From: Shimia sp. SK013
GTDB taxonomy: Bacteria > Pseudomonadota > Alphaproteobacteria > Rhodobacterales > Rhodobacteraceae
Length of the DNA: 64,000 nucleotides
Assembly: GCF_001292625.1 (NCBI RefSeq)
Contig: NZ_LAJH01000014.1
Coordinates: 146,586 to 210,585 of the forward strand
Reading direction: 5' to 3'
In this document: piece by piece, positions 1 to 8,666 of the stretch
Layout: every line of letters begins with the position of its first letter
Position numbering within the stretch: the stretch's first letter is position 1
The notes under the pieces: generated by a model
The model's database searches: none
What the model saw: the letters and a program-made list of their open reading frames with translations, nothing else
What the model was told of the DNA's origin: nothing
Program-made: the position numbers and the translations under genes

Positions 1-876
1 ATCGGCGCCAACGTCCTGTCCTTCAACCAACGCCGCCGCCAGTTTGATCTCAAGGTCGTCCTCTGCTGCCTTCGCTGCGGCCAACAACGTCAACGTGTCT
101 TCCGCCTCTTGTCGCTGCTGCTCCAGCGCCAAGGTCATCGCGGTCAGCTCGGCGTCAGCATTTTCCAATCGGGTGCGCAATTCCTCTGCCGCTGCGGCTT
201 GCAACAGACGGGCGCGCTCCTCATCTGACAACTGCCCTTCCAGATCTCCAATCTGGATCTCGCCCTCAGTCACTTCCGAGCGCAAACTCTCGATCAACGC
301 CTGCATCGCGTCCGCCTCGGCCGCCGCCAACCGCGCTTGCTCAACTTGCGCGTCGACCTCGCCTCGCGCCTGCGCCAACGCAAGGTTCAAAGCATCACGC
401 TCATCGGACAACGCATCTCGCGCGCCTTCAAGCGCGGCGATATCGCCCGCAGCCCTGTCTTGATCCGCCAACAATGCCGCAACCTGAGCTTCAAACGATG
501 TGATTGCGGTTTGTGCCGCATCCAGATCCGCCGCCTGCCGATCCCGTGACGCCGTCAACGAAGCAATCAACGCATCGCGTTCCACCAAGGCCGATTGCGT
601 GTCGCTCAATGTTGACTGTAACCCACCCAACTCGCCTTCGAGGTCCGTGGTGCGCGTGCGTTCCAGCCCCAAAGCGTCCGCCAATGCAGCCACCTCGGAT
701 TGAAGCGCATCCAATTCGGTCTCCTGTCCGGTGATGGTCTCGCTCAACACGAACTGCACAATCATAAAGATCGTCAGCACAAACATCAGCACAAGCAAAA
801 GCCCGGTCATCGCGTCCACGAAACCGGGCCAGATCGAGGCTTGGAACCGTTGTCCCGTGCGGCGACTGAGGGCCAT
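1..876 (-). CDS. MotB-type stator protein with long coiled coil (partial, C-terminus off window)
   Basis: 292 codons are visible and the frame stays open to the window edge. The N-terminus holds one membrane segment (about residues 17-38). It contains the MotB/ExbD-style motif WPGFVDAMTG with an acidic residue, D21, at the place where proton-driven stators carry their channel aspartate. Residues about 45-292 are almost purely Glu/Ala/Leu/Arg/Gln with heptad character, so a long periplasmic coiled coil is likely. An OmpA-like peptidoglycan-binding domain may follow outside the window. It starts 3 bp after the stop of the MotA/TolQ-like gene, so the two are co-transcribed and probably form one inner-membrane complex. 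The force-using partner is unknown. Confidence 0.75.
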   Translation of the reverse strand, partial: MALSRRTGQRFQASIWPGFVDAMTGLLLVLMFVLTIFMIVQFVLSETITGQETELDALQSEVAALADALGLERTRTTDLEGELGGLQSTLSDTQSALVERDALIASLTASRDRQAADLDAAQTAITSFEAQVAALLADQDRAAGDIAALEGARDALSDERDALNLALAQARGEVDAQVEQARLAAAEADAMQALIESLRSEVTEGEIQIGDLEGQLSDEERARLLQAAAAEELRTRLENADAELTAMTLALEQQRQEAEDTLTLLAAAKAAEDDLEIKLAAALVEGQDVGAD

Positions 877-879
877 AGC

Positions 880-2121
880 TTAGCTCTCCTGCCCGCCGCC
901 ACCCGCAGGCGGTTCGCGCCGACGGACCTTGCCAACCGGCCTGGCCTTGCCACCGTCCTGAACGCGCCCCAACTGCCGCACGTTGCGGTTTAACGCTGCC
1001 AGATCGGTGCGCAACTCCGCCATGCTTTCCTGACGCCCCGCGCTGATTTCTTCCAATATCCGCAACATTTGCACGTCGATCGACCGCAAGCGCATCCGGC
1101 TTTCGGCATCCACGCCGCCATCACTGTCTTCGCCCCGCGCTGCAAGCTGATGGATCAGCTGTTCCTGTCCCTCAGCCACGCGCAGCAGAACCTGCGTGGC
1201 CGGCGCTTGCGTTTCAATCCGGTCGGTCATGCGGTGAATGGCCTCCACCAGCTCGTTCATCGATCCGCCGCCTTCGTTGCGCTCTTGCGCCGTGGCCACC
1301 ATGGTTTCACGCAAAACATCAAGCTGAGACGACATATGTTCAAAGGCCGCGCCCAGAACGTGAATGTCGCCGCCCTCGCCTTCGCCCGAGCTAAAGCCGA
1401 CCCGCGTGATCGAACTCAACCATTCTTCCAACTCACGGTAAAACCGGTTCTGCCCATGGCCGGCAAACAGTTCAAGCAAACCAACAATCAAGGATCCCGT
1501 CAGGCCCAAGAGCGAGGATGCAAAGGCTGTACCCATGCCGCCCAGTTGGCTTTCCAAACCATCCAAAAGGCGTCCTACAACATCAGCGCTGCTTTCGCCT
1601 TCCGCCAAACCGAGGCTCTTGATCGTGTCCACAACGGCCGGAACCGTGGTCGCCAACCCGTAAAACGTCCCCAAAAGCCCTAGGAAAATCAGCGTGTTGA
1701 CGAGGTATCTGGTGATTTCGCGCCCTTCATCGATCCGCGTCGCCACCGAATCCAAAATAGACCGTGTCGAGGACGCGCTGATCTGCCCGTTTGCGCCGCG
1801 CTCCCGCAGCAAAGCCGCCAAAGGCGCCAACAACTTGGGCGGCGCGTTTACGTCATAATTATCCCGCAGCCCGACAAATCCCTCGATCCAGCGGATCGAC
1901 GACGTCAATGACAGCACTTGTCCGAAAGTGGCTAATACCCCAATCAAAAAGACGACAAAGATAAACCCGTTCAAATAGACATTGGACAGGAACACATCGA
2001 GCACGCTTGGCAACGCAAGGGATGCACCCAACCCGGTCGCACCCAACACGACCAGCATGTAAAGGATCTGGGTTACAGGTCTTTTGAATTTCGGCTCGAC
2101 TTGACGGTCCGGTTGCTCCAT
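880..2121 (-). CDS. MotA/TolQ/ExbB-family proton channel protein
   Basis: 413-residue inner-membrane protein. Hydrophobic segments lie near residues 17-40 and 50-75, followed by the family's paired C-terminal helices (LVNTLIFLGLLGTFYGLATT and GMGTAFASSLLGLTGSLIVGLLE). A Glu/Arg-rich cytoplasmic tail of about 170 residues ends in a basic KARPVGKVRRREPP stretch. ATG 2121 (MEQPDRQVE) was chosen over an upstream in-frame ATG at 2184 because AGGA lies about 8 bp before it. The downstream MotB-like gene completes a stator pair. The tail is much longer than in ExbB or TolQ. Substrate and partner cannot be read from the sequence. Confidence 0.8.
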   Translation of the reverse strand: MEQPDRQVEPKFKRPVTQILYMLVVLGATGLGASLALPSVLDVFLSNVYLNGFIFVVFLIGVLATFGQVLSLTSSIRWIEGFVGLRDNYDVNAPPKLLAPLAALLRERGANGQISASSTRSILDSVATRIDEGREITRYLVNTLIFLGLLGTFYGLATTVPAVVDTIKSLGLAEGESSADVVGRLLDGLESQLGGMGTAFASSLLGLTGSLIVGLLELFAGHGQNRFYRELEEWLSSITRVGFSSGEGEGGDIHVLGAAFEHMSSQLDVLRETMVATAQERNEGGGSMNELVEAIHRMTDRIETQAPATQVLLRVAEGQEQLIHQLAARGEDSDGGVDAESRMRLRSIDVQMLRILEEISAGRQESMAELRTDLAALNRNVRQLGRVQDGGKARPVGKVRRREPPAGGGGQES

Positions 2122-2214
2122 GAGCCCATGTCCTGACACTTGTTTTTCTGGCGCCACCCTACTGGCAAGCACCCGCGCTGCCAAGAAATTTCAGCTCTGC
2201 CACATGACGTTACT

Positions 2215-2739
2215 TCAAGTCGCCACCAATTCGCGCACACGCAGCGACAACCAGTCCAAGTCCGCATCTTCTATGCCCAATTCGGTCAAATGACTGGCAG
2301 TGTTGTAAAGGTATTCCGTGTTTGGCCCGCGCCCGCCAACGGCGGTCGAAATAATGCGCGCCTGCTCTTCCAGATGCAGGTGGCAGTACTGCACATGGTG
2401 GGGGTCAATCACATAAGTCACAGCCGCCACAGCGCGACCGTCCCTCAGCACAACAGGAAGGGTTTCTTCCAAATAGGCCGAGCTCACCAGTTCACGCTCG
2501 CGCAGGTATTCCAGCGTTGCTGCCTCCTGCCCGGCGGCCACTTTCAACGCCACACCCTGACAGTGCGCGCTTGCCTCGGCGTCCAGCGCCAGAACCAGAC
2601 CGGGGTGGTCATCGGTGCCGCGATGATGGATCGATCGCATGCAAAAACTGCGGTGCCAGCCGTGCAAAGTGCCAACCGCCTGTTCGCTGACCTCAAAACC
2701 GGGATTCCACAACAGCGACCCGTATCCGAATACCCACAT
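2215..2739 (-). CDS. ChaC-type gamma-glutamylcyclotransferase
   Basis: 174 residues, the usual size for bacterial ChaC. It opens with MWVFGYGSLLWNPGF, carrying the family's GYGSL substrate-binding signature. A central YLREREL segment supplies the conserved acidic region. Members split gamma-glutamyl peptides such as glutathione into 5-oxoproline and the remaining dipeptide in the cytosol. The gene stands alone, divergent from the DUF2125 gene with about 80 bp between them. The assignment to the family is firm; activity on glutathione is inferred from the family. Confidence 0.88.
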   Translation of the reverse strand: MWVFGYGSLLWNPGFEVSEQAVGTLHGWHRSFCMRSIHHRGTDDHPGLVLALDAEASAHCQGVALKVAAGQEAATLEYLRERELVSSAYLEETLPVVLRDGRAVAAVTYVIDPHHVQYCHLHLEEQARIISTAVGGRGPNTEYLYNTASHLTELGIEDADLDWLSLRVRELVAT

Positions 2740-2820
2740 CTGCCCATTGCGCCTTTTGCTGGTTCCCTGTCTGCGGTCGGGTTAAACACCAAACACAGGA
2801 CGACGAAAAGGGTGCGCGCG

Positions 2821-3849
2821 ATGATCCAGTGGACAACAAGATGGATGGCAAGACTTCTGGTGCTTGTTGCGCTGGCCGTAACCGGTCTGTGGTTTGTCGG
2901 CTCACGTGGCGCTAGCACCGGCTTTGCCACATGGTTTGAGGACCGTCGCGCCGACGGTTGGGTGGCGGGCTATGACGATTTGACAATCAAAGGCTTCCCC
3001 TATCGCGTCGACGCCACTTTCGACAACATCACGCTGGCCGATCCCGACACCGGCGTGGCGTGGCAGGCACCGTTTTTTCAACTGTTTGCGCTGACTTACA
3101 AGCCGCACCACCTGATCGCGACCTGGCCCAATGACCAGACGCTGGCTGTGCCCTCCGAGAAACTCACCGTCCAAACCGAAACCATGCAGGCGTCTCTGGT
3201 TGTGGAACCCGGTTCTGATTTGACGGTGGAACGCGTCAACCTCGACATCGACACGCTGGCGCTGACCTCTTCGCTGGACTGGCAATTGACCGCGTCAGGC
3301 ATCGACCTCGCCCTGCTTCGACAACCCGCCCCCGACAACAGCGACACGCCCAGCGCCACCTACCGACTCGCCTTGCGCGCCCAAGATCTCGCACCGCCTG
3401 CTGCCTTCCTTGTGCCCACTGACGTCGATCTGCCGCGCAGCTTTGAGGTGTTTCAAGCCGATCTGGAGGCAACCTTCTCCCGTCCATGGGATCTGACCGC
3501 GATCGAGGACTCCCGTCCTCAGCCCACAGCCCTTGATCTGAAACGCGCTGACATCGTCTGGGGGGATCTTAAATTCAACGCCGCCGGCGCCGTTCGCATC
3601 GACAATCTAGGGTATCCAACCGGCAAGATCACAATCCGGTTGGTGAACTGGCGCGACATGATCGCCGTCGCCCGCGCCAACGAAAATTTCGCCCCCGCCG
3701 TTCTGGATACGCTGGAACAGGCGCTCACTTTTGTCGCTGGCCTGTCAGGCAACAGCGCGCAAATCGATATTCCGCTAAGCTTCAAAGGCGGCGCGACCCG
3801 CTTTGGCCCGATCCCAATCGGTCCGGCACCGCGCCTCGTGCTGCGTTAA
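2821..3849 (+). CDS. DUF2125 domain-containing protein
   Basis: 342 residues starting at ATG 2821 (MIQWTTRWMARLL). An upstream in-frame extension is antisense to the ChaC gene and was rejected. An N-terminal membrane anchor (about residues 11-29, VLVALAVTGLWFVGS) leads into an exported body of beta-rich sequence typical of DUF2125, a family of unknown function seen in alphaproteobacteria. Motifs such as GFPYRVDATFDN recall AsmA-like lipid-groove proteins, so an envelope role is possible but unproven. Its last 4 bases overlap the convergent extensin-like gene. Confidence 0.78.
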   Translation: MIQWTTRWMARLLVLVALAVTGLWFVGSRGASTGFATWFEDRRADGWVAGYDDLTIKGFPYRVDATFDNITLADPDTGVAWQAPFFQLFALTYKPHHLIATWPNDQTLAVPSEKLTVQTETMQASLVVEPGSDLTVERVNLDIDTLALTSSLDWQLTASGIDLALLRQPAPDNSDTPSATYRLALRAQDLAPPAAFLVPTDVDLPRSFEVFQADLEATFSRPWDLTAIEDSRPQPTALDLKRADIVWGDLKFNAAGAVRIDNLGYPTGKITIRLVNWRDMIAVARANENFAPAVLDTLEQALTFVAGLSGNSAQIDIPLSFKGGATRFGPIPIGPAPRLVLR

Positions 3850-4739
3850 CGACAGTATGGCCCGCCGCGATGGCGCGCGACGTCAAAATGGAAATGGTCG
3901 CGATGGTGACGGTCGGCGTTGGGGCCAAGAACCGTGCCAAACGGCCCGCAAGCGCTGCGATGCATCTCTTTGAGCATCCGGCCTTTTTTGCCTTTGCCCC
4001 AATCGTTCAGAACCGAGATTTCGTCGCCACTTTTGGTGTAAAGCGCTGAAATATCAATGGCTTTCCCCTTGCCATGTTCGCTGATTTTGGCGCCCTTGCG
4101 GTTGTTGCGGGTACGACAGGAATACCCCGCCGCCACCTTCAACTTGGCAACACCGCCGCCAAAATGCTTGACCGCATCCGCTACGCCACTGTCGACCCAT
4201 CGCTGCAAAGCAAACGCCGTGTCACAGGTCATCACCGCCGGCGTGCTCAGGCCAACGTCGCTGACTTGATAGACCTTGATCGCGCCGGATTTAATACCGC
4301 AACCTGCCAGTTTTCCCGGCACCGGCGCATGGGATGTGCCAATGATATTGCGGCTTTTGCACAGGTAACTCATGCCCTCAGGCAACCGTTTGCGCCTTTT
4401 GCGCTGTGTCGCCGTGTCATTTTCTGCGCCATCCCGTCCCGACGCCATCGCCGTTTGGGTGACTTTGGGCTCAGCACGTTTCGGCGTGGACTTTGCGGTG
4501 GGAACAGCCGCCGCAGCCTCCGCAGCACGGGACGTTTTCCTGCCTGCGCGTTCGATCCGCGCCGGACGTTGCACAGGTCGCAATGACCGTTCAGGCGCCA
4601 ATGCCGGCAACGCCACAGGGTACACATGTTCGCGTGTAACGGGTCGCAGACTGGATTTTGGTGCATTGGCGGCTGCGATGCCGCCCATGGCGATTACAGC
4701 CGCAGCAATAGCCAGCCCTATGACACCGCGCAGGGTCAC
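3846..4739 (-). CDS. Extensin-like family protein
   Basis: 297 residues. An N-terminal signal or anchor sequence (GVIGLAIAAAVIAMGGIAAANA) is followed by a low-complexity Arg/Lys/Ala linker to about residue 120. The extensin-like C-terminal domain then carries conserved cysteines (MSYLCKSRNIIG, VMTCDTAFALQRW, YSCRTRNN) and histidines (SEHGKGKAIDI, HRDHFHFDV). That arrangement resembles metal-dependent LAS/VanY-type peptidoglycan peptidases, so a cell-wall role is likely. It starts with GTG overlapping the tyrA stop (GTGA), which indicates translational coupling in the hisC-tyrA-extensin operon. Confidence 0.82.
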   Translation of the reverse strand: MTLRGVIGLAIAAAVIAMGGIAAANAPKSSLRPVTREHVYPVALPALAPERSLRPVQRPARIERAGRKTSRAAEAAAAVPTAKSTPKRAEPKVTQTAMASGRDGAENDTATQRKRRKRLPEGMSYLCKSRNIIGTSHAPVPGKLAGCGIKSGAIKVYQVSDVGLSTPAVMTCDTAFALQRWVDSGVADAVKHFGGGVAKLKVAAGYSCRTRNNRKGAKISEHGKGKAIDISALYTKSGDEISVLNDWGKGKKGRMLKEMHRSACGPFGTVLGPNADRHHRDHFHFDVARHRGGPYCR

Positions 4740-5659
4740 CGGCTGCCACCCTCGCGGCCAAAGTTCGGCGCGGCCGTATCCTGCCCCGCTTCGATGATGC
4801 CTCGCCGGATGGCGCGCGTGCGGCTGAAATAGTCGTGCAAATGTTCGCCATCGCCGGTTCTGATCGCACGTTGCAGGGCAAACAGCTCTTCGGTAAAGCG
4901 CCCAAGGATTTCCAGCGTGGCGTCTTTGTTATTGAGAAACACATCCCGCCACATCGTCGGGTCCGACGCCGCGATCCGCGTGAAATCACGAAACCCCGCA
5001 GCGGAATATTTGATTACTTCGCTATCGGTCACACGGCGCAGATCATCCGCCACACCCACCATCGTATAAGCAATCAGGTGCGGCGCATGGCTGGTGACAG
5101 CCAACACCAAATCATGGTGATCCGCCGCCATTTCATCAACATTGGCACCGATGCCTTCCCAGAACAGACGCAGCTTCGCAACTGCCGCCGGATCACTGCC
5201 TTCCACAGGCACCAACAGGCACCACCTGTTGTCAAACAGCTCGGCAAACCCGCTTTCGGGACCGGAGTGTTCCGTGCCTGCCAGCGGGTGCGCTGGCACA
5301 AAATGCACGCCGTCCGGCAAATGCGGTGCCACGGCGTCAATCACGCTGCGCTTGACCGAGCCTACATCCGTGACCGTCGCGCCTTGCTTCAACGCAGGCG
5401 CAATCTCTGCCGCAACAGAATCCATCGCGCCCACAGGCACGCATAAAACAATCAGGTCCGCGCCTTCCACGGCGTCCGCCACACTGTCACAAACAGTGTC
5501 ACACAGACCGATCCGGCGTGCCGTCTCGCGGCTTTCCGCAGATTTCGCAAAGCCGGTAACCTCGCCAGCCAACCCGCCGCGCTTTATGGCCCAAAACATC
5601 GATGACGCAATCAGCCCCAGCCCGATCAGGGCGACTTTTTCGTAAACCGGCGCGCTCAC
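4736..5659 (-). CDS. tyrA: Prephenate/arogenate dehydrogenase
   Basis: 307 residues. An N-terminal Rossmann motif [15 protein letters not shown] binds NAD(P). Downstream are the prephenate dehydrogenase signatures [27 protein letters not shown] and [21 protein letters not shown], with the catalytic histidines. The enzyme oxidatively decarboxylates prephenate or arogenate in tyrosine synthesis. The preferred substrate cannot be decided by eye. It starts with GTG overlapping the hisC stop by 4 bp, and its own stop overlaps the extensin-like start. No ACT or chorismate mutase domain is attached. Confidence 0.9.
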   Translation of the reverse strand: MSAPVYEKVALIGLGLIASSMFWAIKRGGLAGEVTGFAKSAESRETARRIGLCDTVCDSVADAVEGADLIVLCVPVGAMDSVAAEIAPALKQGATVTDVGSVKRSVIDAVAPHLPDGVHFVPAHPLAGTEHSGPESGFAELFDNRWCLLVPVEGSDPAAVAKLRLFWEGIGANVDEMAADHHDLVLAVTSHAPHLIAYTMVGVADDLRRVTDSEVIKYSAAGFRDFTRIAASDPTMWRDVFLNNKDATLEILGRFTEELFALQRAIRTGDGEHLHDYFSRTRAIRRGIIEAGQDTAAPNFGREGGSR

Positions 5660-6753
5660 TTGGACCCGCCGTGATACTCGGCTTTGAAGTTTTTGACAGC
5701 ATGCGCCACCCGACGACAGGCCGGTTCATCGCCCACCGTGATCCGCAGGCAATTGGGCAGACCATAGCCCGCCACCCGCCGTACCAGCAGCCCCTCACCC
5801 TTGAGGTGATTATCACAGGCCTCCGCCTCGGCCTGATCCGCAAACCGCGCAAGAATAAAGTTGCTGGTCGAAGTGTCAGACGGCACGCCGTTTTCCGCAA
5901 GCGCCTCAGCAAGCCACGCCCGCATACGCGCATTTTCGGTCCGGCACTTCGCGACCCACTCTTGATCGCGCACCGCCGCCTCAGCCACATCCATCTGGAT
6001 ATTTGACAGGTTAAACGGCTGGCGCACCCGATTGAGCACGTCGATAATTTCTTTCGGGGCATAGCCCCAACCAACCCGCAATCCGCCAAGCCCGTAAATC
6101 TTGGAGAACGTGCGCGTCATCACCACGTTGCTGCGCGACTCGACCAAGGATGCCCCGCCGTCAAAGCCTTCGACGTATTCGGTATAGGCGCCGTCATGTA
6201 CCAGAATGCAGCCTTTCGGCAGGCCATCCGCCAGCCGCGCCACTTCGTTGCCACCAATCATCGTGCCAGTCGGGTTTCCCGGATTGGCAATGAACATTAT
6301 TTTGGTCTTTTTCGTACAGGCCGCCAACATGGCGTCCACATCCACGGTGCGTTCGCGCTCGGGCACGGCAACCGGTTTGGCGCCAACCATTTTGGCCAAA
6401 ATAGGATACATCGAAAACCCGTGCTCGGGATAAACGATCTCATCGCCTTCGCCGGCAAATGCCTGCGTCACAAACTGCAACACCTCATCGCTGCCAACAC
6501 CGCAAATGATGCGCTCCGCGTCCAGCCCATGCACATCCGCAATCGCCGCCCGCAGTCCGGCATGATCCGTCGCCGGATAGCGATGCAGGTTGTGGCTGGT
6601 TTTGGCGTGGGCCACTTTAACCACATCCGACGATCCAAGAGGGTTTTCGTTGGACGACAGCTTGACCACATCGGTCACGCCTTCCACCGTTGAAGAGCCG
6701 CCGACATAAAGGTCGATATCCATAATGCCCGGCTGCGGCGAAATCACTGACAT
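5656..6753 (-). CDS. hisC: Histidinol-phosphate aminotransferase
   Basis: 365 residues from ATG 6753 ([16 protein letters not shown]), preceded by GGAGG at 5 bp spacing; a GTG 12 bp further upstream overlaps that ribosome site. It is a fold-type I PLP enzyme. [21 protein letters not shown], the Schiff-base lysine in [18 protein letters not shown], and NCLRITVG near the C-terminus are diagnostic. It interconverts imidazole-acetol phosphate and histidinol phosphate. Linked to tyrA, as here, such enzymes may also serve tyrosine and phenylalanine transamination. It is the first well-supported gene of the operon. Confidence 0.92.
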   Translation of the reverse strand: MSVISPQPGIMDIDLYVGGSSTVEGVTDVVKLSSNENPLGSSDVVKVAHAKTSHNLHRYPATDHAGLRAAIADVHGLDAERIICGVGSDEVLQFVTQAFAGEGDEIVYPEHGFSMYPILAKMVGAKPVAVPERERTVDVDAMLAACTKKTKIMFIANPGNPTGTMIGGNEVARLADGLPKGCILVHDGAYTEYVEGFDGGASLVESRSNVVMTRTFSKIYGLGGLRVGWGYAPKEIIDVLNRVRQPFNLSNIQMDVAEAAVRDQEWVAKCRTENARMRAWLAEALAENGVPSDTSTSNFILARFADQAEAEACDNHLKGEGLLVRRVAGYGLPNCLRITVGDEPACRRVAHAVKNFKAEYHGGSK

Positions 6754-6765
6754 AACATCCTCCAC

Positions 6766-6942
6766 TTACGCAGAGGTGTTTAGCTGTGCGGTGCACCATT
6801 GAAAAGCCACCAGCGACCCATTGCGCCAATATGCGCCCTTGAGGCAACGTTTGGCCATGCATCGTGTCGCGCAGACCCGCAGAAATAGCCAAAAGAGGGT
6901 CCTGCCACAGCAAAACCCAACCATAGGTCGACAACAATCATC
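6766..6942 (-). CDS. Putative 58-residue small membrane protein upstream of hisC
   Basis: An open frame starts at ATG 6942 with AGGAG 5 bp upstream and stops 12 bp before the hisC ATG, inside the hisC leader. The N-terminus (MIVVDLWLGFAVAGTLFWLFL) is strongly hydrophobic, enough for one membrane helix. It is followed by a basic, Cys-containing stretch (RVCATRCMAKRC). I recognise no family. It could be a small membrane protein or a translated leader influencing hisC. It has no run of histidine codons, so it is not a classical his leader peptide. Confidence 0.35.
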   Translation of the reverse strand, partial: DDCCRPMVGFCCGRTLFWLFLRVCATRCMAKRCLKGAYWRNGSLVAFQWCTAQLNTSA

Positions 6943-6978
6943 CGCACTCCTGCCGCCTGTCTTCAGACTTGTGTGCGC

Positions 6979-7380
6979 TCAGGCGTAAAAATCGATGAAG
7001 GACTTGGTGCTGTCCACTCCGTTGGCCTCAAGCTCTGCCATCATAACCTGCGCAAAGTCGCCGCCGCCGCCGCTCTCAAACTGGGCGATAGCTGTGGTGA
7101 TCATCGTCATCACCGATGCATCCAGCGTCTGCGCCCCAAGCGCGCGCTGCTGCGCCGCGCCAAACGACTGACCCGACACTTCGTTGCCAAGCGCCTGCTC
7201 TTCACGGGCATCTGCCTCGTGCGTGGCTTTCTTGACGGCCGGTTGCTCGACTTTGCCGGTGTCCCTGCTGCCATATTTCGTCAAAGCTGCCGTCACCATG
7301 GCGCTTTGTACAGACGTCAGAACGACCACACGCGGCTGCTGGGCGGTCGACACCATATTTGGTTGCAATGTAACTGCCAT
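6979..7380 (-). CDS. Hypothetical protein, 133 residues
   Basis: A soluble-looking protein without signal peptide, starting MAVTLQPNMVSTAQQP. The middle is rich in Ala/Gln/Glu. The C-terminal half (TLDASVMTMITTAIAQFESG, then DFAQVMMAELEANGVDSTKSFIDFYA) looks helical and better conserved in style. I do not recognise a family. It lies between the hisC leader and rpsD as a single gene, with coding-like codon use and no strong competing frame. Confidence 0.55.
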   Translation of the reverse strand: MAVTLQPNMVSTAQQPRVVVLTSVQSAMVTAALTKYGSRDTGKVEQPAVKKATHEADAREEQALGNEVSGQSFGAAQQRALGAQTLDASVMTMITTAIAQFESGGGGDFAQVMMAELEANGVDSTKSFIDFYA

Positions 7381-7542
7381 CCGATCTTACCTTTCCAATC
7401 AGAAATGAACGCAGGCAGTTCTTGCCCAATCCCCAACCGCATTTCGCGCATCCCGCGGTTTATTTTTCGTTAATTTTGCGCGTTTCCCTTAGAGTTGTAG
7501 GCAGTTTTCCCCCCCCGCCATACGGCGCACCTCGCCAAAAAG

Positions 7543-7572
7543 AAAACCCGCTGCGCGGCGGCAGCGGGTTTT
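7543..7572 (-). terminator. Intrinsic terminator of rpsD
   Basis: A perfect 12-bp inverted repeat AAAACCCGCTGC / GCAGCGGGTTTT with a 6-base loop lies 29 bp past the rpsD stop. On the minus strand the stem ends in TTTT followed by CTTTTT, a classic factor-independent terminator. Confidence 0.9.
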
Positions 7573-7600
7573 GCAAAACTCTTTGGTATGTCGGCGAAGA

Positions 7601-8221
7601 TTAGTTCTTCGCGTAGAATTCAACCACCAGGTTTGGCTCCATCTGAACCGGGTACGGTACATCAGACAGGCCAGGTGCGCGCACGAAAGTCGCTTTCATT
7701 TTGGAGTGATCCGCATCGATGTAGTCAGGCACGTCGCGCTCTGTCAGCTGAACAGCTTCCAGCAGAACAACCATCTGTTTGGACTTTTCGCGCACTTCGA
7801 TCACGTCGCCTTCGGAAACGCGGTAAGACGCGATGTTCACGCGCTTGCCGTTCACCAGAACGTGGCCGTGGTTTACAAACTGACGGGCTGCGAAAACGGT
7901 TGGAACGAATTTGGCACGGTACACAACCGCGTCCAGACGACGCTCCAGCAGGCCGATCAGGTTTTCACCAGTATCGCCTTTAACACGCTCGGCTTCGCCA
8001 TAGATGCGACGGAACTGTTTTTCGGTCAGGTCGCCGTAGTAGCCTTTAAGCTTCTGCTTGGCGCGCAACTGTGTACCGAAATCGGAAATCTTGCCTTTGC
8101 GGCGCTGACCGTGCTGGCCGGGGCCATATTCGCGACGATTAACTGGGGATTTAGGACGGCCCCAGATGTTTTCGCCCATGCGACGGTCAATTTTATGTTT
8201 GGCAGACGTACGTTTAGTCAC
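7601..8221 (-). CDS. rpsD: 30S ribosomal protein S4
   Basis: 206 residues, the standard bacterial length. It begins [25 protein letters not shown] and contains [35 protein letters not shown], the S4 RNA-binding domain. S4 is a primary 16S rRNA binder that nucleates the 30S subunit. The start codon is GTG at 8221 with AAGGAG 7 bp before it. It is monocistronic, with its own promoter (8327-8354) and terminator (7543-7572). The roughly 100-base leader would have room for autoregulation by S4, but I see no specific site. Confidence 0.97.
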   Translation of the reverse strand: MTKRTSAKHKIDRRMGENIWGRPKSPVNRREYGPGQHGQRRKGKISDFGTQLRAKQKLKGYYGDLTEKQFRRIYGEAERVKGDTGENLIGLLERRLDAVVYRAKFVPTVFAARQFVNHGHVLVNGKRVNIASYRVSEGDVIEVREKSKQMVVLLEAVQLTERDVPDYIDADHSKMKATFVRAPGLSDVPYPVQMEPNLVVEFYAKN

Positions 8222-8326
8222 GGCTGTTCTCCTTCTTAAGGTTTAGAAGGGCGTTGTCCTCTTGCCGGATTTTGCCGACATGACAGGCAACCTCTTGCGA
8301 GGGCCACCAACACCAATGAAGCCGCG

Positions 8327-8354
8327 CTTATACGCCCGTTTGCGGGGGAGTCAA
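8327..8354 (-). promoter_or_regulatory. Sigma-70-type promoter of rpsD
   Basis: On the minus strand TTGACT (8354-8349) and TATAAG (8332-8327) are separated by 16 bp, a near-consensus housekeeping promoter. It would give a leader of about 100 bases before the rpsD GTG. Confidence 0.7.
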
Positions 8355-8624
8355 GCGGGGTTTATTTCAATCGCGGCACCACCGCGCCGACCCAAGGGGG
8401 AGACGCAAAAGCGCCTGCCCTTGGGTATGTCAGCCGTGCGGACGGATCAGACCTAGGCTGGATCCGTGCCAAGGGTCGTTTTGATTGTACGCAAATGACG
8501 CGTAAGGCGCGTTAGACGGGTTGCTTACAACGACGTCTCTTTCGCCCTCGCCTGGCTTCAAACCATCACGTCGGCGACGCATCCCTGTTTCGTGCGCTTC
8601 GAGCATCACTTAACAAAACCCTTG

Positions 8625-8640
8625 CCGAAACCGGTTTCGG
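8625..8640. promoter_or_regulatory. LacI-family operator
   Basis: The perfect 16-bp palindrome CCGAAACCGGTTTCGG has the central CpG typical of LacI/GalR operators. It lies 26 bp before the LacI-family ATG, so it would autoregulate the regulator and the whole downstream transport operon. Confidence 0.75.
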
Positions 8641-8666
8641 AACTCAAGTTTGATTCGGGGAGCGAA

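Larger units (their letters stand above)
8222..8666. other. Intergenic region between rpsD and the LacI gene (445 bp)
   Basis: No credible gene. It holds the rpsD promoter (8327-8354), a strong hairpin at 8391-8425 whose arms CCCAAGGG/CCCTTGGG enclose an inner CGC-AAAA-GCG stem, and the LacI operator (8625-8640). The hairpin has no U-tract on either strand, so its role is open. Confidence 0.6.

Noticed and set aside
1..2121. Zorya-type anti-phage module (ZorA/ZorB-like pair)
   Set aside because: The pair has the same stator folds, but no ZorC/ZorD/ZorE gene is visible, the flanks are housekeeping genes, and the MotB-like protein is a long coiled coil. The region left of the window would decide.
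2140..2820. N-terminal extension of the DUF2125 protein by about 227 residues
   Set aside because: It runs antisense to the well-supported ChaC gene. The ATG at 2821 gives a normal membrane-anchored start.
6766..6942. Histidine attenuator leader peptide before hisC
   Set aside because: The small frame has no histidine run and no alternative terminator hairpin was seen.
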